Assembly (NCBI GenBank): GCA_025462885.1
Contig: JAOAPN010000003.1
Location: 124,001 to 188,000 of the forward strand
From: Acidobacteriaceae bacterium
GTDB taxonomy: Bacteria > Acidobacteriota > Terriglobia > Terriglobales > Acidobacteriaceae
Direction of reading: 5' to 3'
DNA: 64,000 nucleotides
Made by a program: the position numbers and the translations under genes. The notes below the pieces were generated by a model. The model saw nothing but the letters and a program-made list of their open reading frames with translations. It was not told the DNA's origin and searched no databases. Position 1 is the stretch's first letter, and each line of letters begins with the position of its first letter. Shown one piece after another: positions 1 through 7,769 of this stretch.

Positions 1-1
1 T

Positions 2-723
2 GGCATCCTTCAAATTTCGCCAGACGGCGACCGTGTCATTGTTGTGAATGCTCCCATGTACCGAATCGTAGGGTTTGCTTTCGACTTCAAGCGCAACGAT
101 CTGGTTTTGGGTGCTCCGGTGCTCCAGAGTGGACGCGCACGGAGCGTTGGGACATCGAAGCGAAGGTTGCCGCGGAGAATCTCCCAGCCTTCCACGCGCT
201 CACCTTCACGCAGCAGAAGGCCATGCTGCAGGCGGTGTTGGTCGAGCGTTGTAAGCTTCAGGCGCAGGTCGCGAAGAAGGAGGTTCCGATCTATGCGCTG
301 GTGGTTGCAAAGAATGGACCCAGGATGCATGAGGTGCAACCGAATGAGATGCCTCCCGTTGTTCGCGACCAGAGCGGTAAGGTGGTGCAGGAGTGGGATC
401 TGATTGAGAAACGCGGCGAGGTTCATGGCCGCGCGGTTCCCATGGAGGCACTGATGTACGCGTTGAGTTCGGCTTCTTTGGGGCGGCAGTTGGTGGATCG
501 CACGGGGTTGAAGCGAAAGTACAACTTCGATCTGCTCTGGGCGCCTGAAGACGAATCGGAAGCTCAACCGAAGGGCGTGGCTCCAGATGCAGGATTGACG
601 GGTGCAACGCGAATCTCAATCTTCGCGGCTGTGCAGGAACAGCTTGGGTTGAAGCTCGAAGCGACCAAGGACTTTGTGGATGCGCTTACTATCGAGCACA
701 TCGAGCGGCCCACGGGCAATTAG
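2..723 (+). pseudogene. TIGR03435 (DUF3738) family protein, frameshifted, 5' end outside window
   Basis: The first part reads in frame 2 (…RIVGFAFDFKRND…LGAP) and the second in frame 1 (APEWTRTERWDIEAK… to the stop at 721-723). Together they make a TIGR03435 protein, a soil-associated family of unknown function that is expanded in Acidobacteriota. The break falls exactly at a tandem duplication of GGTGCTCC (110-117 and 118-125). Removing one copy restores a continuous LVLGAPEWTRTERWDIEAK. The intact upstream frame otherwise runs to a stop at 401-403. The downstream half could restart at ATG 223, but it would lack the conserved N-terminal half. The TAG stop coincides with the first bases of the palindromic element that follows. 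Family assignment is from remembered family patterns; the frameshift is seen directly. Confidence 0.8.
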
Positions 724-836
724 AGCAGTTTTCCTGTTGCTGTGGAGTGGAAGATTTTAAGCAGTACCGTTTTCATTGGAGAAAACGGACATGAATGAAA
801 CGCCACCGCTATACACCCACAGCAAAACCGCTCTAG
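721..836. repeat. MITE-like palindromic element
   Basis: The ends are inverted: TAGAGCAGTTTT…TGCTGTGG (721-745) against CCACAGCAAAACCGCTCTA (817-835), matching except for one substitution and a 6-base insertion. The centre is a perfect hairpin, CCGTTTTC (767-774) and GAAAACGG (781-788). It begins on the stop codon of the preceding gene and carries no coding sequence. It could serve as a terminator, but its shape is that of a small non-autonomous mobile element. Confidence 0.5.
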
Positions 837-865
837 GAGTGATTCTTCCAGTGCAATTGTCCTGA

Positions 866-1615
866 CTATTTCATTGTCGAACGAAGATCCATGAAAACCG
901 GATTCTGGGTGGTGAGGCGGACGAAGCCGCGTCTCGGGTATTCGACTTCGAGGGTGGCGTAGACCGTGAGGGTGACAGTCAGAGCGAGGGCTATCGTGTA
1001 GAGCCAGTTGGGGGTAGCCGAGTTCATGCTGTATCCCGCCATGAAAGCGCAACCTCCGCTGAGGGCGAACAGGAGTAGATAAATGATCCCCGGCGGGTGC
1101 ATGTTGAAGGCGTTCTTGCGGGTGGAAGTGATGTCGAACATGGTGTTTAGTGCGGGCAGCAGGAGCTTGATGGCGTCCGGATTTACTCCTGCCTGAGGAG
1201 CGGCGGCGATAGCCCGCGCCCAGATTTCTCCCTGGAGGCGGTCGGTCTGGTGCGCGGCTTCGATGGACTGCGGCGTATCAGGTAGCTCGTCGAAGCGATG
1301 AGCGCGGACGTCGGTGTAGGTGCGGAAGAGGTCGCGAAGAGCCGGCTGGGAGGCCGCCGGGAGGAGATCGAGACGCAAGTAGGCGGTGCCGATGTCGTTG
1401 GCCTCTTCCACGATGAGCTTGCGGTGCTCATCGTAGCGGCTGGCGGCTCCGGAGAAGGTGAAGGCGAGCAGCAGGCCGAAGAGGGCGAAGACCGCGCCCT
1501 CGATGGCGGAGTGCGCGGCGGCGTCGGCGCGGGAGGTGCGAATGCGGCGGCCGATCTGCAGGAGGACGATCATCGCGGGGAAGAGGAAGAGCGCAGTGAC
1601 GGGGGTGAAAGTCAT
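866..1615 (-). CDS. DUF4239-like (bestrophin-like) membrane protein
   Basis: A protein of about 249 residues when started at the ATG at 1615 (MTFTPVTALF…). It has an N-terminal membrane segment (about 5-20), a second after a short basic loop (about 44-62), a soluble middle of about 110 residues, and two C-terminal membrane segments (about 175-225). The pattern IEGAVFALFGLLLAFTFSGAASRYDEHRKL is typical of the DUF4239/bestrophin-like family, whose function is unknown. The open frame continues upstream to an ATG at 1729, but that extension (rich in K, R and S) looks like non-family sequence. No good ribosome site supports either start, so the start is uncertain. Confidence 0.72.
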   Translation of the reverse strand: MTFTPVTALFLFPAMIVLLQIGRRIRTSRADAAAHSAIEGAVFALFGLLLAFTFSGAASRYDEHRKLIVEEANDIGTAYLRLDLLPAASQPALRDLFRTYTDVRAHRFDELPDTPQSIEAAHQTDRLQGEIWARAIAAAPQAGVNPDAIKLLLPALNTMFDITSTRKNAFNMHPPGIIYLLLFALSGGCAFMAGYSMNSATPNWLYTIALALTVTLTVYATLEVEYPRRGFVRLTTQNPVFMDLRSTMK

Positions 1616-1729
1616 GTTGAGGTACAGCCTACTAGGAATATTGCTATCCAGAAGGCGATCGCGAAGTAGTTTGCGACTTGTTTTCGGCATGCCTTCATAG
1701 CCATCGGTCGTCGATGCCTTACATTCCAT

Positions 1730-2005
1730 GCGCGCGTAGTCTCGCAGCCAAAGATCAGCGTAAGCGCCGAAAATGGGACTTCTCTATAGCAGGCGGCTGG
1801 CCGATGGTGCTCTGGGGAATTTGCCTGCGCGTGACCTTAAGTCAGCATTCGACCTGGTTGGTCCATTCGGTCACACACATGTGGGGCCACTCTTAGCGGA
1901 CCTAGGTTACTTCCTCACGCTGCTGGTTTTTAGAGCGGCCTGGTTCCACACGCCGCTGGAGCGTGAAAGGGAGTGGCTCGGCGCTGAAGCCCTTTTGTTT
2001 TAGAC
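1730..2005. other. Intergenic stretch without a recognisable gene
   Basis: A 76-codon open frame (1773-2003, plus strand) has no family resemblance and no convincing ribosome site. The stretch probably holds the upstream region of the DUF4239-like gene. No promoter can be assigned with confidence. Confidence 0.4.
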
Positions 2006-2041
2006 ACGGTGAAGAGGGGCCTTTTGGCCCCTCTTCACCGT
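2006..2041. terminator. Strong hairpin, probable terminator
   Basis: A perfect 16-bp stem, ACGGTGAAGAGGGGCC (2006-2021) and GGCCCCTCTTCACCGT (2026-2041), closes a TTTT loop. It lies 20 bp beyond the stop of the SDR gene on the minus strand. The plus side is followed by AACGCTTTT. The minus side lacks a clean U-run, so termination in that direction would be less classical. Confidence 0.6.
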
Positions 2042-2061
2042 AACGCTTTTCTCTTCAAGGA

Positions 2062-2793
2062 TTAGATCTGGGCTACGCCGCCGTCGACGAATAGTTCGAC
2101 GCCATTTACGAAGCTGGAGTCGCTGGATGCGAGGAACAGGGCTACGGTTGCGATCTCTTCGGACCGGCCCATCTCGCCACGCGGAATCTGGCTCTTGAAG
2201 CCTTCCTTGGCATCCGCTCCAAGCGGGTCGAGTGCTGGTGTATCGATCGGCCCGGGGCTTAGGACGTTGACGCGGATGTTGCGGCCTTTCAGGTCATTCA
2301 CCCAAGTTCGCGCAAAGGACCGAACGGCTGCCTTGCTCGCTGCGTAAACACCGAAGGCAGGGAATCCCTTGATGCTGACGATGGATCCGTTCATCACGAT
2401 GGCGCCTCCATCATTGAAAAGCGGCAATGCCTTCTGCACGGTGAAGAGCGTTCCGCGCACGTTGGTGTTGAAGGTGTCGTCGAAGTGCTTCTCGGTTATG
2501 CTGCCGATCGGAGCGAACTCACCATAGCCGGCGCTGGCGAAGAGGATGTCGATCTTGCCCTTCTCCTTCTTGACGGTCTCGTAGAGGCGGTCAAGGTCGG
2601 CGAGGTTGGAAGCGTCGCCCTGTACGCCGGTTACGTTCTTGCCGATTGCCTTTACTGCAGTATCAAGCTTGTCCTTGCTGCGACCGGTGATGAAGACGTA
2701 TGCACCTTCTTCCACGAACAACTTTGCAGTAGCCAGAGCCATTCCTGACGTAGCGGCCGTGATGACGGCTACTTTTCCTTCGAGCTTACCCAT
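2062..2793 (-). CDS. SDR family oxidoreductase
   Basis: A classical-length short-chain dehydrogenase (243 residues) starting at the ATG at 2793, which has AAGGAG 7 bases upstream; an in-frame ATG at 2835 would add 14 unconserved residues. The Rossmann fold starts at [17 protein letters not shown], where the usual TGxxxGxG reads TAATSGMA, so two of the three glycines are replaced. The active site is present: Ser in NGSIVS and the YAASK (YxxxK) pair. The C-terminal [12 protein letters not shown] is typical of the family. It is monocistronic and ends at a strong hairpin. The substrate is unknown. A 10-bp inverted repeat upstream suggests control by a dedicated repressor, not encoded next to it. 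Confidence 0.9.
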   Translation of the reverse strand: MGKLEGKVAVITAATSGMALATAKLFVEEGAYVFITGRSKDKLDTAVKAIGKNVTGVQGDASNLADLDRLYETVKKEKGKIDILFASAGYGEFAPIGSITEKHFDDTFNTNVRGTLFTVQKALPLFNDGGAIVMNGSIVSIKGFPAFGVYAASKAAVRSFARTWVNDLKGRNIRVNVLSPGPIDTPALDPLGADAKEGFKSQIPRGEMGRSEEIATVALFLASSDSSFVNGVELFVDGGVAQI

Positions 2794-2865
2794 GACAATC
2801 TCCTTGGTGTCCATCGGCCTCTTGGCCGCGGTCACTACAAGAGATGGCCAAACAAAACGAAAGAT

Positions 2866-2894
2866 TCAATAGTTCGGGTAATCTGAACTATTGA
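2866..2894. promoter_or_regulatory. Inverted-repeat operator upstream of the SDR gene
   Basis: Perfect 10-bp arms TCAATAGTTC (2866-2875) and GAACTATTGA (2885-2894) flank a 9-bp spacer. The site lies 73 bp upstream of the SDR ATG. The size and spacing fit a dimeric winged-helix repressor; HxlR and TetR proteins often control such SDR genes, but the regulator identity is a guess. Confidence 0.55.
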
Positions 2895-2950
2895 GTTGTA
2901 CTGAGTTTTCTTTTCTAAGATGGGGGTAAACAGTCTGTGGCCCTCTTTAT

Positions 2951-4366
2951 TTACGACTTCGTCACGTAGCGACTCAACTCTTTCGGGGAGATGGCGTTGG
3001 GATCAACAACGTGGCCGCCAGGAATGAGCGACACCGGACCCTTGAGGAGAGGATCCTGAGTCTTCTTCATCCAGGCGTCCAACTGTCCGCGCATATGCTC
3101 GAGCGTCTTATGGGCATGTGCTTCCTTGAGCAGATTGGTATGTTCCATGGGATCGAAGACCAGATCGTACAACTCTTCGCTCGCGATCAGGGGCTCTTCT
3201 TTCCAGCCATTCTGCATCCAGAAGGTCTTGCTCGGGCCGTCGTCGCAGTTCGGCAAAACGACGGTGGTGCGATTGTCGAAGTGGCGAATATATTTCCAAC
3301 GCTTTGTGCGGACGGATCGCTTCGGCTCGTAGGAAGCGTGGAAGGTGACTTCGGAGAAGATGGCTTCGTTGACCTCGGGCGCGGCACCGGTCAGCACGGG
3401 CAGGAAGGATTTGCCTTCGAGCCATGCTGGCTTTTCGATTCCAAGATAGTCGCAGATTGTGGGGAAGACGTCGATATTGGACAGCATGGCATCGCAGGCT
3501 TTGCCTCCTGAGAAGACTCCGGGGCCGCGAAGGATCATTGAGATTCCTGTGCCAGTGTCGCGGAGGTTGCACTTCATGTTGGGGAAGGCGATGCCATGAT
3601 CGGTAGTGCTGATAACCAGGGTATTTTCGGCGAGCCCTGCGGCATCGAGGGCGTCGAGGATCTGGCCGATCCCACGGTCGAGAATGCGGGCGCTGGCGTG
3701 GAAGCCAGCCATATCCCGGCGCGTCTCCGGGTTATCGGGCAGCGGTGCGGGCGGTTGGATGTAGTTGGGATTATCGACGGGATCCGGGAACTCGCGATGT
3801 GTTTCGAAGAAGCCGGCGTCGAGGAAGAACGGCTGTTTTGGGTGGCTGCGTAGAAAGTCTACGGCTACCGGGGCGACGTCGCGTGCACTGTTCGACTTAT
3901 GTGGAAGAAGTTCGTCGTAACCGATCTGCTCGGGCTTCGCTGCGATGTGCTGCAATCCGGCAAGAGTCGAGCGATATCCGTGTTTACGCAGCGTGTAGAT
4001 AATGTGTTGCGAGGGATCGGTAAGACCCCAGCCGAGATGTGCGAGTCCAAGCATGCCGCTGCGGTGCGGGCATTGGCCGGTAAGAAACGCTGCGCGACTT
4101 GGCGAGCAGGTAGGGGCTGCGGTGTGAGTCTGGCGAAAGAGGACGCCCTCGCGAGCCAGACGCGTGAGATTGGGAGTCGGAGTGTTGTGACCATACGGGC
4201 TGAGATAGCGACCGGAATCATGCGAGTGAAGATAAAGAATGTTGATCGGTCCACTTTGAGCTTCCGCGCGCGACTGCTTCACCATCGCATTGGCGGCTAG
4301 AGCGGCAGCCGCACTGAGGAAGGTCCGGCGCGAGGGCCCGGAGCTATCTTGTGGTTTGCTATTCAT
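2951..4366 (-). CDS. Tat-exported sulfatase (type I, formylglycine-dependent)
   Basis: A 471-residue arylsulfatase-type hydrolase. The N-terminus carries a twin-arginine signal (SRRTFLS, residues 12-18) followed by an alanine-rich core, so it is exported folded. The sulfatase signature CSPSR is at residues 87-91; Cys87 is the residue converted to formylglycine. Asp50 in the NILYLHSHDSG strand is in the place of the usual metal-binding aspartates. Later motifs (STTDHG, LYDL…DPMEHTNL) match the family's C-terminal part. It is the last gene of a three-gene minus-strand unit with the Oar-like receptor and a second sulfatase, which suggests sulfated glycan breakdown. No formylglycine-generating enzyme is visible in the window. 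The exact substrate is unknown. Confidence 0.92.
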   Translation of the reverse strand: MNSKPQDSSGPSRRTFLSAAAALAANAMVKQSRAEAQSGPINILYLHSHDSGRYLSPYGHNTPTPNLTRLAREGVLFRQTHTAAPTCSPSRAAFLTGQCPHRSGMLGLAHLGWGLTDPSQHIIYTLRKHGYRSTLAGLQHIAAKPEQIGYDELLPHKSNSARDVAPVAVDFLRSHPKQPFFLDAGFFETHREFPDPVDNPNYIQPPAPLPDNPETRRDMAGFHASARILDRGIGQILDALDAAGLAENTLVISTTDHGIAFPNMKCNLRDTGTGISMILRGPGVFSGGKACDAMLSNIDVFPTICDYLGIEKPAWLEGKSFLPVLTGAAPEVNEAIFSEVTFHASYEPKRSVRTKRWKYIRHFDNRTTVVLPNCDDGPSKTFWMQNGWKEEPLIASEELYDLVFDPMEHTNLLKEAHAHKTLEHMRGQLDAWMKKTQDPLLKGPVSLIPGGHVVDPNAISPKELSRYVTKS

Positions 4367-4424
4367 ATCTTTACCCCGGGTGGACCAATTGTGGAACGGC
4401 TCTCATGGCGAGTTACGTCCAGTG

Positions 4425-7400
4425 TTAGAAGTTCAGTTTGACGGCCAATTGTAGAACGCGGGCAGGGGAGGTTCCACTGATCACACCTGCCGAGACGGTC
4501 CCGATGGTTGCGTTGGGATTGTTGAAGTTGGCACGGTTAAAGGTATTGAAGGCTTCGGCTCGAAAGTCCGCGCCAAAGCGCTCATGCAGAAGGAAGTGTC
4601 GGACCACAGTGAGGTCCGCGTTGAAGTAGCCCGGTCCGGTGAGAATACCGGTTCCGGAGTTTCCAAACGTGTAAAGAGCGGGCGCTACGAAGGCTGAGGT
4701 GTCGAAGTAGTGATTGAGTGTTTGTCCGCTTGTGAGGCGTCCGCTCGCAATTCGGTTCGGGCGCTGTGTCCCGCCGCCGGAGGAGTTCGAGACCGTAGAG
4801 CCATAGACGACGGTAAAAGGAGAGCCGCTGTGCAGCGACCATACTCCGCTAACATTCCATCCCCCAACGATGTAGGAGATGGGACCGGAGTTCAGGAATT
4901 TGCGGTGTGGTCCGAACGGCAGTTCGTAGACATGGTTGAAGACGAGAACGTGATGGAAATCGTCCGGCGTAGGGCCGTAGTTGCAGCGCAGGCAGGCACT
5001 GTTCTGGATGTCTGAGTTTCCGCCGCCGTTAATATTTCCTGCGTCCGAGAGATATCTGGCATAGGTATAAGCGAGGCCAAAGTTCAGCCCGCCGGACATT
5101 CTTTTTTCAAGGCGTACCTGGAGACTGTTATAGCTGGCATCACCGGCCGAGGTGCGATAGCCGATGTTGACGAGGTTGGGGTTGATGAGGAAGTAGGGGC
5201 GTCGGGGGCCGACGGCGCCGGGCCCCGGAACGGCCTGATTGAGGTTGAGGCTGTTGATGATGATGTGCTCACTGCGGGTTCCTACGTAGCTGACTTCTGC
5301 GATGAGGTCGTTTCGTAATTCGCGTTGCACTCCAAGGCTGTACTGGAACACTCCGGTCTGGCGCGTGTTGACGTTCCACGCGGTCGGACTTCCAGTGGAG
5401 ATGGCGGCGGTATTGTTTGGGTCGGGCTGAACTGGTGTCGGGAAGCCGTTGCTCAACAGGGTGGTAGGGGCGGCGGTGCTGCTCGTAGAGATCGTCTGGG
5501 CGAAGTAAAACGGCAGATTCTTATAGAGCTGCGCTCCCCCGGCGAGTGTATCGACGTAAGAGATCCCGAAGCCTGAGCGAAGAACAGTCTTACGGCTTCG
5601 ATCCAGTGTGAAGGAGAGGCCGGCGCGTGGAGAGAAGGTGTTGTAATCCGTATTGCGGAGGGTACGGCTGTTGCCGTTGAGGCCTGCTACCAGGAGGTTG
5701 CCGCTGGCGAGATCCAGATTGGCCCAGTGATTATGCACCTCGTAAGGCGGTGCACTGATCTCGTAGCGTGCGCCATATTCGAGCGTGAGACGGTCGGTAA
5801 CGCGCCATGAATCCTGAATGTAGGGCGCAAGTTGGTAGGTACGCATTCCGAATTCGCCGTTGAGAATGTTGCGATTCGCAGCATCCGTTGCGCCGAGAGC
5901 AAAATCGGCAAGGGCGGAGGCGGCACTGGTGCCTCCGATCTGGCGAGTGAACTGTCCGTTGAAGTCATAGGTTCCGCGCACGGGAAATGCGGAGAAGCCG
6001 TTGAAGCGATGGCGAAGGAAGAGGAGACCACCCTTGATGGTGTGACTTCCCTGGGTGCGGGTGAATGCGCCGTCGTACTGGAAGGTCGTGATGTGACTCG
6101 TCTCAGGATAGGAGGATGTATCTCCTAAAGACTGAAGTCCGGAGATCGTGAAGCCGGGAAGTCCGCCGGACTGGCTGCTGTAATTGATTCCGGGTATGCC
6201 GATTGTGTTCGCAGCAGCAAGCCCAGCGCCAAGGGGCGTAACCTCGGAGTTCCAGCGAACGATCGCTGCGTGGGCTTCGATCAGCGTCTTTGAATTCAGC
6301 ACGCGAGAGTACCCGAGGGTGCCCGATTGTGTGAGCACCGGGGTGCTGGTTCCGTTGCCATTGGTGGCGAGGTAGGGTCCGACTGCAGCGAGCCCGGCGG
6401 CGTTGGGATAGATGACGCCTGGAGTAACTTGTGTGGTGCTGTCGTAGGAGTACTTGAAGAAGAGCCGATCGGAAGATCTGAGGTTCTGGTCGATACGGAC
6501 GTCGAACTGGTTGTCGGTAAGGGTGAGCGACGGGGTGATGGTGTAGTTGTTGGCCGCGTTCGAATTGGTGGGTGCGGGCAGGTAGCTAAAAAGCTTAACC
6601 GCAGCCGGATCGAGAAGACTGGTCGGAATGATGTTGTTCGCAAAAGGCGCGCGGAGCGTGACGCCACCCGTGGTGGTGGTGGAGTACGGGTTGTAGATTT
6701 GGGTTCCAAGGCCGCTAAAGTTGCCGGTCGTGACCATTTGCTGCTGGGCAAGGGTGGGGATGGTCGAGGTGTAAATCTGCGGAGTTGTCTGTCGAATTCC
6801 CTGGTAATCGCCAAAGAAGAAAGTCTTGGCGCGAAAGATGGGACCGCCGATGTTGGCGCCGAAGACATTCCTGCGATAGGCCGGCCGTTTGATATTGTTC
6901 TGCTTGGCAAAGTAGCTGTTGGCGTTGAAGACGTCGTTGCGGATGAACTCCCAGGCACCGCCATGAAACTGGTTCGAGCCGGACTTGGTGGTAACCGTTG
7001 TGACTGCTCCGGCTGCTTCTCCATACTCGGCGTTGAAGTTGCTCGTCATGACGCGGTATTCCTGGATGGAATCGACGATGGGAACCAGCACCAAGGTGTT
7101 GAGCCACTGCTGCTTATCGTAGATGCCGTCGATGAGGTAGGCGTTGGCGGCGGCGATCGATCCATTGACGCTGAAGTTTGCGCCACCACGTACGGAGTAG
7201 GCGCTGCCGCCTTCGGCCAGGTTCGAGGCAGATCCTGTGTGTGCGCCCGGGGTGAGGAGCACGAGGTCAGTAAAGTTGCGGGTGGCGAGAGGCAGGCCTT
7301 CCATCTGCTTGCTGTCGACGAGCGATGAGACGACCCCGGTCTGGGCTTCGAGAAGTGAAGCCTGCGCAGTGACGGAAACGGTCTGGGCTTCGCTGCCGAT

Positions 7401-7715
7401 CGTGAGTTTGAGGTCGAGCGTCAGAGTGCTCGCGGTAGTGAGCGTGACGCCGCTTCGATCCAGCTTTTGAAATCCCGTCTTTTCAGCGGAGATGGTGTAG
7501 TTGCCGGTCGGCAGGCCTGTAGCAACAAACTCTCCGCGATCGCTTGTCGTGATTACGCGACGGAATTGTGTTGATGCATTTTCGAGAGTAAGGGAGACGC
7601 CTGGGATAAAGGCCCCTGTACCGTCGGTGACGGATCCGACGATGCTTCCCGTCTCCTGGGCGTGCAGAAGCGCGGGAAGGAAAGTGATCAGAAGTAGGAG
7701 AAGGATGCGTTTCAT
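4425..7715 (-). CDS. Oar-like TonB-dependent receptor with carboxypeptidase regulatory-like domain
   Basis: A 1,096-residue outer-membrane protein. It has a signal peptide (about 1-19, ending LLHAQ), a carboxypeptidase-regulatory-like beta-sandwich (about 21-105, GSIVGSVTDGTGA… and LPTGNYTIS), a plug-like region (about 115-245, with GLPLATRNFTDLVLLTPG), and a long barrel ending in LAVKLNF with a terminal Phe. This architecture is the Oar/TonB-receptor group expanded in Acidobacteriota for glycan uptake. GAGG stands 8 bases before the ATG. It lies between two sulfatases with gaps of 58 and 54 bp, so the three are probably co-transcribed. The ligand is inferred from the neighbours to be a sulfated carbohydrate. 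Confidence 0.92.
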   Translation of the reverse strand: MKRILLLLLITFLPALLHAQETGSIVGSVTDGTGAFIPGVSLTLENASTQFRRVITTSDRGEFVATGLPTGNYTISAEKTGFQKLDRSGVTLTTASTLTLDLKLTIGSEAQTVSVTAQASLLEAQTGVVSSLVDSKQMEGLPLATRNFTDLVLLTPGAHTGSASNLAEGGSAYSVRGGANFSVNGSIAAANAYLIDGIYDKQQWLNTLVLVPIVDSIQEYRVMTSNFNAEYGEAAGAVTTVTTKSGSNQFHGGAWEFIRNDVFNANSYFAKQNNIKRPAYRRNVFGANIGGPIFRAKTFFFGDYQGIRQTTPQIYTSTIPTLAQQQMVTTGNFSGLGTQIYNPYSTTTTGGVTLRAPFANNIIPTSLLDPAAVKLFSYLPAPTNSNAANNYTITPSLTLTDNQFDVRIDQNLRSSDRLFFKYSYDSTTQVTPGVIYPNAAGLAAVGPYLATNGNGTSTPVLTQSGTLGYSRVLNSKTLIEAHAAIVRWNSEVTPLGAGLAAANTIGIPGINYSSQSGGLPGFTISGLQSLGDTSSYPETSHITTFQYDGAFTRTQGSHTIKGGLLFLRHRFNGFSAFPVRGTYDFNGQFTRQIGGTSAASALADFALGATDAANRNILNGEFGMRTYQLAPYIQDSWRVTDRLTLEYGARYEISAPPYEVHNHWANLDLASGNLLVAGLNGNSRTLRNTDYNTFSPRAGLSFTLDRSRKTVLRSGFGISYVDTLAGGAQLYKNLPFYFAQTISTSSTAAPTTLLSNGFPTPVQPDPNNTAAISTGSPTAWNVNTRQTGVFQYSLGVQRELRNDLIAEVSYVGTRSEHIIINSLNLNQAVPGPGAVGPRRPYFLINPNLVNIGYRTSAGDASYNSLQVRLEKRMSGGLNFGLAYTYARYLSDAGNINGGGNSDIQNSACLRCNYGPTPDDFHHVLVFNHVYELPFGPHRKFLNSGPISYIVGGWNVSGVWSLHSGSPFTVVYGSTVSNSSGGGTQRPNRIASGRLTSGQTLNHYFDTSAFVAPALYTFGNSGTGILTGPGYFNADLTVVRHFLLHERFGADFRAEAFNTFNRANFNNPNATIGTVSAGVISGTSPARVLQLAVKLNF

Positions 7716-7769
7716 AAGACGGCCTCGTAAAGGGTTCTAGATGCAGAGCGGATCGGGATTGGCTGTCGG

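Noticed and set aside
1773..2003. A 76-codon plus-strand frame before the strong hairpin
   Set aside because: No ribosome site, family or conserved pattern.
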